The notes: generated from the letters alone by a model not told the origin. Positions 9,939 to 19,936 are shown, counted from the stretch's first letter. The stretch: DNA of 64,000 bases from DATCJA01 sp963814955 (GCA_963814955.1 CAWFEX010000016.1:78415-142414), one strand, 5' to 3'. A program made the numbers and translations.

Positions 9939-10630
9939 CGGCGGTCGAGAGCGAACGGCTGCCGATAGACATAGGTCGTGTATTCGTACGCCTGGTAGTC
10001 ATGACGGACGACGAAGTGCCGGCTCAGATGCTTTCCCACGAAGCCCGCCACGACGTCGAAGGGAAGGTGGAACAGATCGTCGCGTTCCCAATCGACGAGC
10101 GTGGACATCACGTTGAACGCCATGCCGTGCCGACAGTGCCGGTAGGCGGTCGTCGTCAACTGCTCCCAGTACCGCATCATCTCAGTGCGGTCGATCGGGC
10201 CGCGATAGTTGAAAACGCCGTTGAGCACCACGTAGTCGAAGATCGGCAATTCCTCGTCTCCGCCGAGCACGTCCATGAGAATGAATTCGTGTTGCGGATG
10301 CCGTGCCCGAGCGGCTGCCAGATACCTGGCCGAGATGTCCAGTCCGACGTATCGGAGATGACGATAGTCGGCGTGCGATTCGATGAAGTCGAGCAGATGT
10401 CCGAGGCCGCAGCCCAAATCGAGGATCGTGACGGGCTTGTGGTGTTCGCGGACCAGCCCCAGCATCAACGCGTAACGCTCGGTGGCCTCCTCGGGTGATT
10501 TGGTATACCCGACACCGCGGAAGCTGTCGCCGTACTTGATCAGGTCCTCCTCGCAGGCTGCCGAGATGATGTGCTGCGGGCCACGTGAGGCCATGATCGG
10601 ATCAGGACTCTTCCGGGTGGGGAATGCCAA
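9935..10630 (-). CDS. class I SAM-dependent methyltransferase
   Basis: 231 residues, first gene of the coupled minus-strand operon. Motif I VTILDLGCGLGHLLDFIE, an acidic residue at the end of strand 2 (YVGLDISARYL), FILMDVLGG and FDYVVLNGVFNYRG are all visible, as expected for the class I fold. The segment KYGDSFRGVGYTKSPEEATERYALML at the N-terminus resembles methyltransferases of polysaccharide loci. Acceptor unknown. It is separated by 267 bp from the divergent receptor gene at 10898. The start could also be Met13 (10594), and neither site has a strong ribosome site. Confidence 0.8.
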   Translation of the reverse strand: MAFPTRKSPDPIMASRGPQHIISAACEEDLIKYGDSFRGVGYTKSPEEATERYALMLGLVREHHKPVTILDLGCGLGHLLDFIESHADYRHLRYVGLDISARYLAAARARHPQHEFILMDVLGGDEELPIFDYVVLNGVFNYRGPIDRTEMMRYWEQLTTTAYRHCRHGMAFNVMSTLVDWERDDLFHLPFDVVAGFVGKHLSRHFVVRHDYQAYEYTTYVYRQPFALDRR

Positions 10631-10820
10631 CCCACGCGATTGTAGATCGATGGAGCCGAGCCGCGTCGCTGCTTCTCAGTTCTTCACGGGAAGTCGCGCA
10701 ACATGGGCCGCGTCGCGTGATCGTCTGGACGGCACGGCGGCCGAGGGTCCCGGAGCGCCGCACAGGCGTCGGCGAGATCGTCGGAGCTCCCGCGCTTGCG
10801 GATGCCGGATCCCTGGCCAT

Positions 10821-10849
10821 TTGACACGACCCACGTTCCACGCTAGTTT
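10821..10849 (+). promoter_or_regulatory. putative sigma-70 type promoter of the TBDR at 10898
   Basis: TTGACA at 10821-10826, a 17-bp spacer and TAGTTT at 10844-10849, 49 bp before the start codon. The rest of the 267-bp gap (10631-10820) shows nothing I can name. Confidence 0.5.
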
Positions 10850-10897
10850 CGGCCAATTCCGACACGCAGAGCGCTGCGCAAAACCTAGGGGGAGTTA

Positions 10898-13800
10898 ATG
10901 AGACGCCTTTTCGGGTGTGTGTTCGTTGGCGCATTGATTCTTGTCCTCACAGCCGCATCAGCGTCGGCACAGGCGACCGGCGAGCTCGCCGGCCGCGTGA
11001 CCGACGAGAGCGGTGGCGTGCTGCCGGGCGTAACCGTTACCGCCACGCAGACCGACACCGGATTCACGCGAACCGTCGTGACCGACGGCGAAGGAAACTG
11101 GGTCATGCCGAACATGCAGACCGGCCCGTACCGGCTGGAGGTCATGCTCCAGGGTTTCCGCACATACGTGCAGACGGGCATCGTGCTGCAGGTCGGTGGA
11201 ACCCCAACCCTCAACGCGGCTCTCGCAGTGGGCAGCCTCGAGGAAACAATTTCAGTTGAAGCGGCCGCGCCGGTCGTCGACGTCCGCAGCGCGGGCATCA
11301 GTGAGGTCGTGCAGGATGTCCACGAGCTTCCGCTTCAGGGGCGGCAGGTGACCGATCTCATCATGCTGGTCGGCGCCGCCGTCCAGACCGGCACGGCCGA
11401 CAGCCGTAGCATGCAGGGGGGCGTCAACATCTCCGTCGCGGGCGGCCTCTCGTTCGGCGTGGCGTATCTGCTGGACGGGGCGATGCACAACAACCCGCAG
11501 AACAATGCCAACCTGCCGATGCCGTTCCCTGACGCAGTGCAGGAGTTCAGCGTCGCGACCAGCGGCCTCACGGCGCAGAACGGTATTCATTCGGGCGCGT
11601 CGGTCAACGTGGTGACACGCTCAGGCACGAATGCCTTCCACGGGAACGTCTTCGAAGTGCTTCGTGACCGCCGTTTCAACGCTACCGACCCGTTTGCCCG
11701 AATCGGTCCGGACGGCAAGCGCGTGGACGACGGCCTCAACAGGCATCAGTACGGCGGCACGCTGGGTGGCCCGATCGTGCGCGACCGGCTATTTTTCTTT
11801 GGCGGCTACCAAGGCACCCGGCTGCGTCAGCAGCCGTCGGCGAACATCGCCTACGTGCCGACTGCCGCGATGATTGCCGGCGATTTCACGGCGTACGCCT
11901 CGCCCGCGTGCCAGGGGCGCCAGGTTACGCTCTTATCGCCATTCGCCGGCAATCGCGTCAGTCCGGCAATGTTCAGCCCGGCGGCGCTGAATCTCATCAG
12001 GCGGCTGCCCTCGACCACCGATCCGTGCGGGCAGATCACATACACCACATCTGACAACCGTGATGAACGCCAGGCAGTCGGCCGGGTCGACTATCAGCTG
12101 AATCAGAACCACTCGATATTCGGTCGTTACATGATGACGGCGCACAAGAAGCCGGCCCCCTTCGCGCAGGATCCCGATAACGTTCTGACGGTCGGCACGC
12201 CCGGCCTCGACAACCTGGCGCAGTCGGTCGCTGCCGGCAGCACCGTTGTCTTCGGCAACAACATGGTGAATTCGGTACGGTTCGCCTTCAACCGGACCGC
12301 CATCGATCGCAGCAGTCCGGCCTGGTTTTCGCCGGAGGATCTCGGGTCGAAGTTCTACAGCTACCAGCCTGGCGAAATGGTGCTGACGATCCCCGGAGGG
12401 TTCAACATTTCGGCGGGAACCGCGACCACCGGCCGGTTCAATACCAATACTTACCAGATGAGCGACGACCTTTCCCTGGTGCGCGGCAACCATCAGCTCG
12501 CGTTCGGTGCAAACGTCGCCTACTGGAAGATGGACTTCCTCACGCACGCACGCTCGGGCGGCGACTGGAACGTCAACGGACAAGTCACAGGTCTTGGACT
12601 CGCCGATTTCATGCTTGGGCGAGTCGCGCGGCTCGAGCACGGCGGTCCGGCAACGATGCCGATGCACATGCTGTATCTGGGGTTCTACACCCAGGACACA
12701 TGGAGAGCGACGTCCCGACTTACGTTGAATGCGGGTCTACGGTGGGAGCCGTTCCTCGGTCAGGAGCTCGAGAACGCTCAGGTGTACAACTGGGTTCCCG
12801 AAAACTTCCGCACCAATACGCGGAGCACGGTCTTCGTAAACGCCCCGGCCGGGTTCATTTACCCCGGCGACCCGGGCTTTCCATCGGGCAATACGGGCCT
12901 GAGCAGGCAGTGGCTGAACTTGTCGCCGCGCGTCGGTCTCGCGTGGGATGTCGGCGGCGATGGACGAACGGCGGTGCGATCGTCCTACGGCATCGGCTAC
13001 GACTTCCCGACTGCTGAACGGCACAACATCAACACGCAATCGCCGCCGTGGGGGAACCGGTCCCTCGTCGAGAATCCACCGGGCGGATTCGACGATCCGT
13101 ACGGCCATCTAGGAGGGAATCCGCATCCCATCGTCGCGAGCAGGGAAGTGCAGTTCATCCCCTTCGGCGCGTACGGCGCGACCGATCCGGATATCAATTC
13201 GCCGCGGGTTCAGTCGTGGAACCTGACCGTCGAGCGGCAGTTCGGGATTGAATGGGGCATCGCGGCAAGCTATCTGGGGAGCTACACCGATCGGCTCTGG
13301 ATGCAGATTCAGCTCAACCCCGCCGAGTTTCTGGGTACCGGGCCGTGCACCCTCGGCGGCGTGGCCTTTGCCGTGTGCAGCACGGCCGCAAACGTCAACC
13401 AACGTCGGCGGCTGTCGCTTTCAGGGGAAAATCCCGCGTCCGCGGCGCTCATCGGCAACCTCGATCTGCACACGAGCATCGGCGAACAGAGCTATCGCGG
13501 TTTCCGGGTCTCCGTGCGCCGGCGCTCAGCGAACGGGATCAGCCTTAATTCCAACTACACGATCAGCCGCTGCTTCGGTGACAACACCACCGGCGGATTC
13601 CCGCAGCTTGCGCAGGGTCCAACGAATCCGGATGACCCCGACGCCGATCGTGGCCACTGCGACCAGGATCGCACTCACCTCGCCAACCTGAGCCTCGGAT
13701 ACGCGACGCCAGAGCTCGGCAACGCTGCGATGCGTGCGATTGCGTCGAACTGGCGAATATCCGGCATTTTCAATGCGCGGTCTGGCCAGTGGCTTACCAT

Positions 13801-14216
13801 AACCACCGGTACCGATCGAGCCTTGAACGGGCAGCGCTTCCAGGAGCAGCGCGTCGATCAAATTAGCGATGACGTTTACGGAGAAAAAACCCTCACGAAC
13901 TACTTGAATCGCGCGGCGTTCGCCCAGCCCGCGTTAGGCACGTTCGGAGACTTGGAGCGAAACAGCATCATCGGACCGAGCGTTCTGGACGATCGATCTC
14001 GCGCTGGCAAAGTTCATTTCGTTTGGGGCGGCGCAGAACCTCGAGCTCCGCCTCGAGGCATTCAACCTCCTCAATCATTTCAACTGGGGAAATCCCGGCA
14101 CTAACCTCAACGCTCCCGCAACGTTCGGCCGAGTTCAGTCGCTTGCGGGAACGCCTCCGAATGCTGTGGTCGGGACGCCTCGCATCCTGCAGTTCGGCGT
14201 GAAGTACGCGTTCTAA
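10898..14216 (+). CDS. TonB-dependent receptor with CarboxypepD_reg domain, late frameshift
   Basis: About 1105 residues when repaired. The ATG follows GGGGGAG. A signal peptide ends at SASA-QA. The regulatory Ig-like domain (GRVTDESGGVLPGVTV, about 25-110) leads to a plug with QTGIVLQVGG, LPLQGRQVTDL, YLLDGAMHNNP and VVTRSGTNAFHG. A barrel full of alternating aromatic strands and TonB-dependent-type loops follows. An extra G at 13982 shifts the frame. The shifted frame reads PSFWTIDLALAKF, then FNLLNHFNWGNPG, and ends ILQFGVKYAF with a terminal Phe at 14216, the normal barrel end. Head of a block of GHSIG and DUF6152 genes, so probably supplies their substrate. Confidence 0.9.
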
Positions 14217-14230
14217 CGCCGGGGGGGGTG

Positions 14231-14356
14231 GCCCACGAGCCACGCCCCTCGGCTTTGCTCGGGACGTCCTGAGCGACAGTCGAAGGACGGAGACCCGGAG
14301 ACACGGAGTTGAGTAATAGGCGCTTTTCTGTGTCTCCGTGCCTCTGTGGTCCGTGA
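14231..14356. repeat. composite palindromic element (LSxxEG-type plus CACAGAG-type)
   Basis: The left half is the CCCTCGgctttGCTCGGG / CCTGAGcgacaGTCGAAGG type. The right half holds GGAGACACGGAG facing TGTGTCTCCGTGCC at 14289-14353. A related element follows the receptor at 21510 (24849-24969). Their position just after receptor genes would also suit transcription termination. Confidence 0.6.
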
Positions 14357-14414
14357 TCCCGGTTCTGACTCCCGGTTATCATATTTCGCGCCAGATTCGC
14401 GCGGAGGAAATGCA

Positions 14415-14834
14415 ATGAGAACCATTGTCGGGCTGTTCGTCGCGAGCGCGTTCGTTCTCTCCTTCGGAGGCGTGCTCGGTGCGCATCACAGCTTTTCGTC
14501 GGAGTACGACGGAACCAAGACCTTCAAGGTCAATGGTGTCGTCTCGAAGGTGGAGTGGACCAATCCACACGTCCGCTTTTATGTGGATGTGAATGAATCC
14601 GACGGCAAGGTGACCACCTGGAACATGGAGCTGGCCAGTCCAAGTGCTCTTGCGCGAAACGGCTGGACGAGCCGCACGCTGAAAGTCGGCGACAAGGTGA
14701 CTGTCGACGGTTACCCGGGCAAGGTTGTCGCGACGCGCGGCAATGCACGATCGGTGGTGCTGGCCGACGGGCGATCGTTGTTTGCGGGCACCGCTGACGA
14801 TTTGAATTCAGCAGCGCCTGAAACGCGCCAGTAG
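14415..14834 (+). CDS. DUF6152 family secreted protein
   Basis: 139 residues. The ATG at 14415 follows GGAGG at the right spacing. The signal peptide ends GGVLGA, so the predicted mature protein starts HHSFSSEYD. The family core is VVSKVEWTNPHVRFYVDV, then TTWNMELASP, RNGWTSRTLKVGD and VTVDGYPGK. The short beta-rich body may be an OB- or Ig-like barrel. Function is not known. The two N-terminal His and the His of NPH are kept in all seven copies here, which suggests metal binding (inference). It is 14 bp from the next start, probably one operon. Confidence 0.9.
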   Translation: MRTIVGLFVASAFVLSFGGVLGAHHSFSSEYDGTKTFKVNGVVSKVEWTNPHVRFYVDVNESDGKVTTWNMELASPSALARNGWTSRTLKVGDKVTVDGYPGKVVATRGNARSVVLADGRSLFAGTADDLNSAAPETRQ

Positions 14835-14848
14835 TCGAGGAGGGTGCC

Positions 14849-15664
14849 GTGCGAAAGCTCGTGCTCGTCGTGGCCGCGGTCGTCACGATAGTGGTTCCTG
14901 TCCTCGCGCAGCAGGGCGGGCCTGAAGGAAAAGGTGTGCTTGGTCCGCTCAACGCGCTCGGTCAGGAAGTTCGCCGCGCACCCGTTCCCACGGGACCGCC
15001 TCCGAGGCTGCCGGATGGCACAATCGACCTCGGCGACGGGATCTGGGTTGGCGGCGGTCCGGTGAACTCGATTGCCCAGGGGCTCAAGAAAGGCGAAACC
15101 CTGCCGCTCCTGCCTTCGGCCAAGGCCCTGATGGACGACCGCGCGAAACGAGACACAGACGATCCGCATCTGTGGTGCCTGCCGATGGGCGTGCCGCGAT
15201 CGACGCCATATCCGTTCCGCTTCGTGCAGAACTATACGCACAAGAAGCCGACGCACATGTTCATCCTCCACGAGGGGAACATCCACAGCTACCGTCAGAT
15301 CTTCATGGACGGCCGCAAGCATCCCGCCGAGCTCGATCCCACCTGGTTTGGCCACTCGATCGGGTGGTTCGACAAGGACACCCTGGTCATCGACACCGTC
15401 GGCTTCAATGACAAGTTCTGGTTCGATCGGCTGGGCACACCTCACACCGAGCAGCTCCACACAATCGAGCGATGGACCCGCGTGAACATGGGCAATCTGG
15501 CCAACGAGGTCACCATCGACGATCCTGGCGCGTTCTCGCGCCCGTTCACCGTGACGTTCAACGCAAGGCTCAGTCCGTCGACTGATGAAATCATGGAGAA
15601 CATCTGCCAGGAGAACAATCAGTTCGGAGTGGCCGGCGGACACGAGAATCCGTTCGCCAAGTAG
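14849..15664 (+). CDS. secreted GHSIG-family protein (subtype I)
   Basis: 271 residues from a GTG preceded by GAGGAGGG. A signal peptide ends at VLAQ. The family core, seen in every copy here, is: RLPDGTIDL, WVGGG, CLPMGVPR, FMDGRKHP, GHSIGWF, DTLVIDTVGFNDKFWFD, PHTEQLHTIERWTR, DDPGAF and a final ICQENNQFG. Two conserved Cys (CLPM and ICQE) could form a disulfide, and His residues in GHSIG and PHTEQLH are invariant. No enzyme family is recognised. Subtype I is marked by LNALGQEVRR, LGDGIWVGGG and QNYTHKKPTHM, shared with the copy at 16684. Confidence 0.85.
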   Translation: MRKLVLVVAAVVTIVVPVLAQQGGPEGKGVLGPLNALGQEVRRAPVPTGPPPRLPDGTIDLGDGIWVGGGPVNSIAQGLKKGETLPLLPSAKALMDDRAKRDTDDPHLWCLPMGVPRSTPYPFRFVQNYTHKKPTHMFILHEGNIHSYRQIFMDGRKHPAELDPTWFGHSIGWFDKDTLVIDTVGFNDKFWFDRLGTPHTEQLHTIERWTRVNMGNLANEVTIDDPGAFSRPFTVTFNARLSPSTDEIMENICQENNQFGVAGGHENPFAK

Positions 15665-15672
15665 GGGTGGAG

Positions 15673-15774
15673 ACTCATATCCGTCCGGATCTCGACTTGA
15701 TGGAATTCATCTGCCTCGAGGACAACCAGTACGGCATCGCGGGCGGCTTTGCGCCGGCGCAGCCTGACAAGTAG
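15673..15774 (+). pseudogene. orphan 3' end of a GHSIG-family gene
   Basis: Thirty-three codons plus stop, reading THIRPDLDLMEFICLEDNQ and then YGIAGGFAPAQPDK. This matches the C-terminus of the subtype II copies at 17593 and 19052 and not the gene just upstream. There is no start and no N-terminal part. It lies 8 bp after one paralog and 4 bp before the start of another, the scar expected from unequal recombination between tandem copies. Confidence 0.85.
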
Positions 15775-15778
15775 GGTC

Positions 15779-16585
15779 GTGAAGAGGATCGTTCTCCTGT
15801 CGCTTCTCGCAGCGTCGCTGGTTGCAACGTTGCCGGCCACGCTCCGGAGCCAGGGCCAGGAGCAGGTGACGTTCATCCTGCCCCGCACACCCATGGTCTC
15901 CGACCGGGACGCCATCAGGCCGGTGCCGCGGTTACCAGACGGCAGGATCGATCTCACAGGTCCATGGGTCGGGGGCGGGCCGATCGGCGACATCGAGCGC
16001 GAAGGCGGGTTGAAGCCCGGTGAGTTGCCGCTCCTTTCGTGGGCGCAGAAGCTGCGCGACTCCCGCAAACCTGAAAACGAGCCATATACGCTGTGCCTGC
16101 CGATGAGCGTGCCCCGGCAGAACATCTACCCGTGGAAGTTTGCGATGAGTTACTCCGCGCGCGGGCTGACGCACATTTACGTCCTGCACGAGCTCGGCGA
16201 CGCCGGCGCGCACCGCGTCGTGTACATGGACGGCCGTGGACATCCCGCGGACCCGGTGCCCACATGGTGGGGACATTCGATCGGCTGGTTCGAAGGCGAC
16301 ACCCTCGTGATCGACACCGTCGGCTACAACGACCGGTTCTGGTTCGACCGCCGCGGGACGCCGCACACCGAACAGCTGCACACGATCGAACGATGGACGC
16401 GCCCCAATTACGGCACGATCATCAACGAGTTCACCATCGACGATCCGGGCGCTTACACGCGGCCGGTACAGCTTCAATTCACCGCCACACACGTCCGGCC
16501 TGATATCGATCTCATGGAGTTCATCTGTAACGAGGACAATCAATACGGCATCGCTGGAGGCTTTACTCCGGCACCGGACAAATAG
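15779..16585 (+). CDS. secreted GHSIG-family protein (subtype II)
   Basis: 268 residues from GTG 15779, directly after the orphan fragment, which probably provided the ribosome site. Signal peptide with ATLPATLRSQG. Subtype II features are LTGPWVGGGPIGDIEREGG, LPLLSWA, CLPMSVPRQNIYPWKF, GLTHIYVLHELGDAGAHRV, GHSIGWFEGDTLVIDTVGYN, GTPHTEQLHTIERWTR and FICNEDNQYGIAGGF. Role unknown, as for the family. It is in line with its neighbours and followed by a 98-bp gap that holds a REP palindrome. Confidence 0.85.
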   Translation: MKRIVLLSLLAASLVATLPATLRSQGQEQVTFILPRTPMVSDRDAIRPVPRLPDGRIDLTGPWVGGGPIGDIEREGGLKPGELPLLSWAQKLRDSRKPENEPYTLCLPMSVPRQNIYPWKFAMSYSARGLTHIYVLHELGDAGAHRVVYMDGRGHPADPVPTWWGHSIGWFEGDTLVIDTVGYNDRFWFDRRGTPHTEQLHTIERWTRPNYGTIINEFTIDDPGAYTRPVQLQFTATHVRPDIDLMEFICNEDNQYGIAGGFTPAPDK

Positions 16586-16621
16586 CTGGTAGGCGCTAGG
16601 TCGGTAGGTGTTAGTTAGTCG

Positions 16622-16650
16622 GTAGCTAGCCGGGGGCCTTCAGGCCTCCG
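16622..16650 (+). repeat. GTAG-foot REP palindrome
   Basis: GTAG foot, then arms GGGGGCC/GGCCTCC around CTTCAG, preceded by GGTAGGTG-like short repeats from 16594. Lies between two GHSIG genes. Confidence 0.7.
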
Positions 16651-16683
16651 AGTAGTCAGTAGCCCCAAGGGAGGGAATAGCAC

Positions 16684-17529
16684 TTGCGCAGGCTGCTTTC
16701 TGTCGCTGCAATCTTCGCACTGGTCGCTCTGTCGCTTGCACACGCCCTCGCCGCTGGTCAGGCCGTCGGCGGTCAAACGACGGCACCTGCACCGCCATCC
16801 GGTACCCTCGGGCCGCTTAATGCCCTCGGCCAGGAAGTCCGCCGTCCACCGGCACCAACGGGGCCATCTCCGCGGCTGCCCGACGGGACCGTCGATCTCG
16901 GCGACGGTATATGGGTTGGGGGCGGAGCCGGACCCGACATTGCGCTTGGACTGAAGAAGGGCGAAACGTTGCCCCTGCTGCCGGGTGCGAAAGCGCTCAT
17001 GGCGGAACGGACCCCGGCAACCGACGATCCGCTGGTGTGGTGCCTCCCGGTGGGCGTGGCGCGCTCGTCGCCGTATCCGTTCCGATTCGTGCAGAACTAT
17101 ACACACAAGAAACCCACGCACATGTACATCGTGCACGAGACGATGCGCACCTACCGGCAGATCTTCATGGACGGCCGCAAGCATCCGTCGGAGCTCGACC
17201 CGACCTGGTACGGGCACTCGATTGGCTGGTATGAGAACGACACGCTCGTCATCGATACGGTCGGCTTCAACGACAAGTTCTGGTTCGATCGGCGGGGGAC
17301 CCCGCACACTGAGCAGTTGCACACGATAGAACGCTGGACGCGCGTGGACAGAGGCCATCTGGTGAACGCACTGGCGATCGACGATCCCGGCGCGTTCTCA
17401 CGGCCATTCACGGTCACGTTCAACGCGACGCTCAGCCCGCCGGGCGACGAGCTCATGGAATACATCTGTAACGAGAACAACCAGTACGGAATCGCGGGCG
17501 GCAATGCCAATAAGATCGCGAGTCCGTGA
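16684..17529 (+). CDS. secreted GHSIG-family protein (subtype I)
   Basis: 281 residues. TTG 16684 after AGGGAGGG is the best start and begins a signal peptide (LLSVAAIFALVALSLAHALA). A Pro/Ala/Gln-rich linker leads to LGPLNALGQEVRRPP, RLPDGTVDLGDGIWVGGG, CLPVGVARSSPYPFRF, QNYTHKKPTHMYIVHE, GHSIGWYENDTLVIDTVGF, PHTEQLHTIERWTR and YICNENNQYGIAGG. It is closest to the copy at 14849, so subtypes I and II alternate along the array. No catalytic family recognised. Confidence 0.85.
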   Translation: MRRLLSVAAIFALVALSLAHALAAGQAVGGQTTAPAPPSGTLGPLNALGQEVRRPPAPTGPSPRLPDGTVDLGDGIWVGGGAGPDIALGLKKGETLPLLPGAKALMAERTPATDDPLVWCLPVGVARSSPYPFRFVQNYTHKKPTHMYIVHETMRTYRQIFMDGRKHPSELDPTWYGHSIGWYENDTLVIDTVGFNDKFWFDRRGTPHTEQLHTIERWTRVDRGHLVNALAIDDPGAFSRPFTVTFNATLSPPGDELMEYICNENNQYGIAGGNANKIASP

Positions 17530-17592
17530 CGCGCAGGTGCGATGGCGTCGAGGAATTCGTAGGCGGGCGGCAATGACGTGAGGAGGGTTTAC

Positions 17593-18388
17593 ATGAGGAG
17601 ACTGCTTGTCGTCTCGATCGCGCTGCTGGGACTGAGCGTCGGAGTGCCTGCGCAGCAACGGACGGGGTCTATTCCGACGGGTGGGACCCCGCTGATCTCG
17701 GCCGCCGACGCGTCGAAGCCGGTGCCGAGGCTGCCCGACGGCCGGGTCGATCTGACCGGTCCGTGGGTCGGCGGTGGCTCGAATGCGGATATCGAACGGG
17801 AAGGAGGATTGAAACCGGGCGAGCTGCCGCTGCTGCCATGGGCGCGCGAGCTCCGGGATTCGCGGAAGGAGCAGAACGAACCGTACACGATTTGCCTGCC
17901 GATGAGCGTGCCCCGCATCAACCCGTTTCCCTGGAAGTTCGCGATGACCTACACTTCGCGGGGGCTGACGCATATCTACCTGCTGCACGAGCTGGGTGAT
18001 TCGGGTGCGCACCGGGTGGTTTACATGGACGGCCGCAAGCACCCACCCGATGTTGTTCCGACGTGGTGGGGCCACTCGATCGGCTCGTTCGAAGGCGACA
18101 CGCTGGTGATCGATACAGTGGGTTATAACGACAAGTTCTGGTTCGACAGCCGCGGGACGCCCGCACACCGAGCAGCTCCACACGGTCGAGCGGTGGACGC
18201 GGGTCAATTTCGGGACGCTGGTGAACGATTTCACCATCGACGATCCAGGGGCGTTTTCGCGACCGGTGCAATTGAAGTTCACGGCCCAGCACGTCCGCCT
18301 GGACGTCGATCTGATGGAGTTCATCTGCCTGGAGGACAATCAATACGGGGTCGCGGGTGGCTTCACACCGGCTCAGCCGGATAGATAA
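17593..18388 (+). CDS. secreted GHSIG-family protein (subtype II), frameshifted
   Basis: About 264 residues when repaired. ATG 17593 follows GAGGAGGG, and the signal peptide is MRRLLVVSIALLGLSVGVPA. The core is intact up to KFWFDSRGTP. One extra C in the CCC at 18160-18162 shifts the frame. In the next frame the family continues as HTEQLHTVERWTRVNFG, DDPGAFSRPVQLKF and FICLEDNQYGVAGGFTPAQPDR, stopping at 18386-18388. Nearly the same C-terminus is found in the copy at 19052 and in the orphan at 15673. Either a sequence error or a recent lesion. Confidence 0.8.
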
Positions 18389-18437
18389 TATGTTCTGGTT
18401 GGTGGATGGTGGTTGGTGGTTTGTTGGAGGTCTTGCA

Positions 18438-18857
18438 ATGAGAAGGACATTTGGAAGTCTGGCGGCTGGTTTGATGCTTGTCTGCATGGCCGCGCCTGTC
18501 GTCGCTCACCACGGGTTCGACACCGAATACGACGCAAAAAAGAAGGTCAAATTCGAGGGTGTCGTGAAGCAGGTCGCGTGGACCAATCCGCACATGCGCG
18601 TGTACATCGACGTGACGGAGGGCGGCAAGGTCACGACCTGGAACATGGAGCTGACCAGCCCCAACTCAGTGCAGCGCCAGGGATGGGGCCGGAACAGTCT
18701 CCTGCCGGGGGACAAGGTCGTGTTCGAAGGCTACGGCGGCAAGGTAATGGAGAGCCGCGGGTCCCTCGCGCGAATTGCCAAGCTCGACGCGCCCGACAAG
18801 CCGCTCTTCGTCCAGGGCGGACCTGAGTCAGCGTCGCAGGGCTATCCCCAGCAGTAA
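18438..18857 (+). CDS. DUF6152 family secreted protein
   Basis: 139 residues. ATG 18438 after TTGGAGG. The signal peptide ends AAPVVA, giving a predicted mature start HHGFDTEYDAKKKVKFEG. VAWTNPHMRVYIDV, TTWNMELTSPNSV and RQGWGRNSLLPGDKVVFEGYGGK follow. It has 50 bp to the preceding GHSIG gene and the same strand, likely co-transcribed. The tail is Gln/Pro-rich. Function unknown, with the same three invariant His as the other copies. Confidence 0.9.
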   Translation: MRRTFGSLAAGLMLVCMAAPVVAHHGFDTEYDAKKKVKFEGVVKQVAWTNPHMRVYIDVTEGGKVTTWNMELTSPNSVQRQGWGRNSLLPGDKVVFEGYGGKVMESRGSLARIAKLDAPDKPLFVQGGPESASQGYPQQ

Positions 18858-19051
18858 ATCGATTTGGCGGCAGTCGGGCGGGTGCACAACCCGCCCACTT
18901 TCCTCCGGTAATTCCTCTTCGTCCGAGCGCTCCGCCTGGCGGCGTCTGGTCGCCGCGCCGGAACGCCCCGGCATTCGTACTTTGCGGTAAAGTATCCGGC
19001 AATCAACCTCTTTTGAGAAGGCGCGCGATGTTTGGTGGGAGGAGGCGTGGC

Positions 19052-19861
19052 GTGAAGAAGCTGCTTATCGCGTCGGTCACGTCGCTGGCGGTGGCCGCAG
19101 GGCTCGCCGCACAGACGACGAACCAAGGTGGCGGCATAGAACAAATTCAAGTCGGCGGAACGCCGAGGGTCTCGCCCGGCGATGCCGTCAGGCCGGCGCC
19201 CCGGCTGCCCGATGGCACGGTCGATCTCACCGGCCCCTGGGTAGGGGGCGGATCGAACGGCGACATCGAGCGCGATGGCGGGTTGAAGGAGGGCGAGTTG
19301 CCGCTGCTGCCCTGGGCACGACAGGTTCGCGACACCCGCAAAACAGAGAACGAACCCTACACGGCGTGCCTTCCGATGAGCGTGCCACGGGTCAACCCCT
19401 ACCCGTGGAAGTTCGCAATGACATACACAGCCAAGGGGCTGTCACATATTTACGTTCTCCACGAGACAGGCGACGCCGGGGCGCATCGGGTGATCTACAT
19501 GGACGGCCGGCTGCATCCGCCCGATCCCGTGCCTACCTGGTGGGGCCATTCCATCGGCCGCTGGGAAGACGACTCACTCGTCGTCGATACCGTCGGCTAC
19601 AACGACAAGTTCTGGTTCGACAGCCGCGGCACGCCCCACACCGAGCAGCTGCACACGATCGAGCGTTTCACGCGGATCAACTTCGGCACGTTGATCAACG
19701 ACTTCACGCTGGACGATCCGGGCGCTTTTTCAAGGCCGGTCCAGCTGACATTCACGGCCACGCACATCCGGCCCGATCTCGACATGATGGAATTCATCTG
19801 CCTCGAAGACAATCAATACGGGGTTGCCGGTGGCTTCACGCCGGCGCAGCCGGACAGATAG
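19052..19861 (+). CDS. secreted GHSIG-family protein (subtype II)
   Basis: 269 residues from GTG 19052 behind GGGAGGAGG; an upstream ATG at 19028 is less likely. Signal peptide KKLLIASVTSLAVAAGLAA. Core: RLPDGTVDLTGPWVGGGSN, GELPLLPWA, CLPMSVPRVNPYPWKF, HIYVLHETGDAGAHRVIYMDGR, GHSIGRWEDDSLVVDTVGYN, PHTEQLHTIERFTR, DDPGAFSRP, FICLEDNQYGVAGGFTPAQ. An uninterrupted copy and a useful reference for repairing the neighbours. A 194-bp gap lies upstream, containing only a GGGCGGGT/ACCCGCCC hairpin near 18875-18898. Confidence 0.85.
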   Translation: MKKLLIASVTSLAVAAGLAAQTTNQGGGIEQIQVGGTPRVSPGDAVRPAPRLPDGTVDLTGPWVGGGSNGDIERDGGLKEGELPLLPWARQVRDTRKTENEPYTACLPMSVPRVNPYPWKFAMTYTAKGLSHIYVLHETGDAGAHRVIYMDGRLHPPDPVPTWWGHSIGRWEDDSLVVDTVGYNDKFWFDSRGTPHTEQLHTIERFTRINFGTLINDFTLDDPGAFSRPVQLTFTATHIRPDLDMMEFICLEDNQYGVAGGFTPAQPDR

Positions 19862-19871
19862 TTGGTGGTTG

Positions 19872-19896
19872 GTAGCCGGAGGCCTTCAGGCCTCCG
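19872..19896 (+). repeat. GTAG-foot REP palindrome
   Basis: GTAG then CCGGAGGCC TTCA GGCCTCCG. Sits in the short gap between a GHSIG gene and a DUF6152 gene. Confidence 0.75.
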
Positions 19897-19936
19897 CGTG
19901 TGGTTGGTAGTGGTCGGGAGTTTTTCGGAGGTCTCA

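Noticed and set aside
18874..18898. GGGCGGGT/ACCCGCCC hairpin as an intrinsic terminator
   Set aside because: No T-run follows; it may be a plain GC palindrome.
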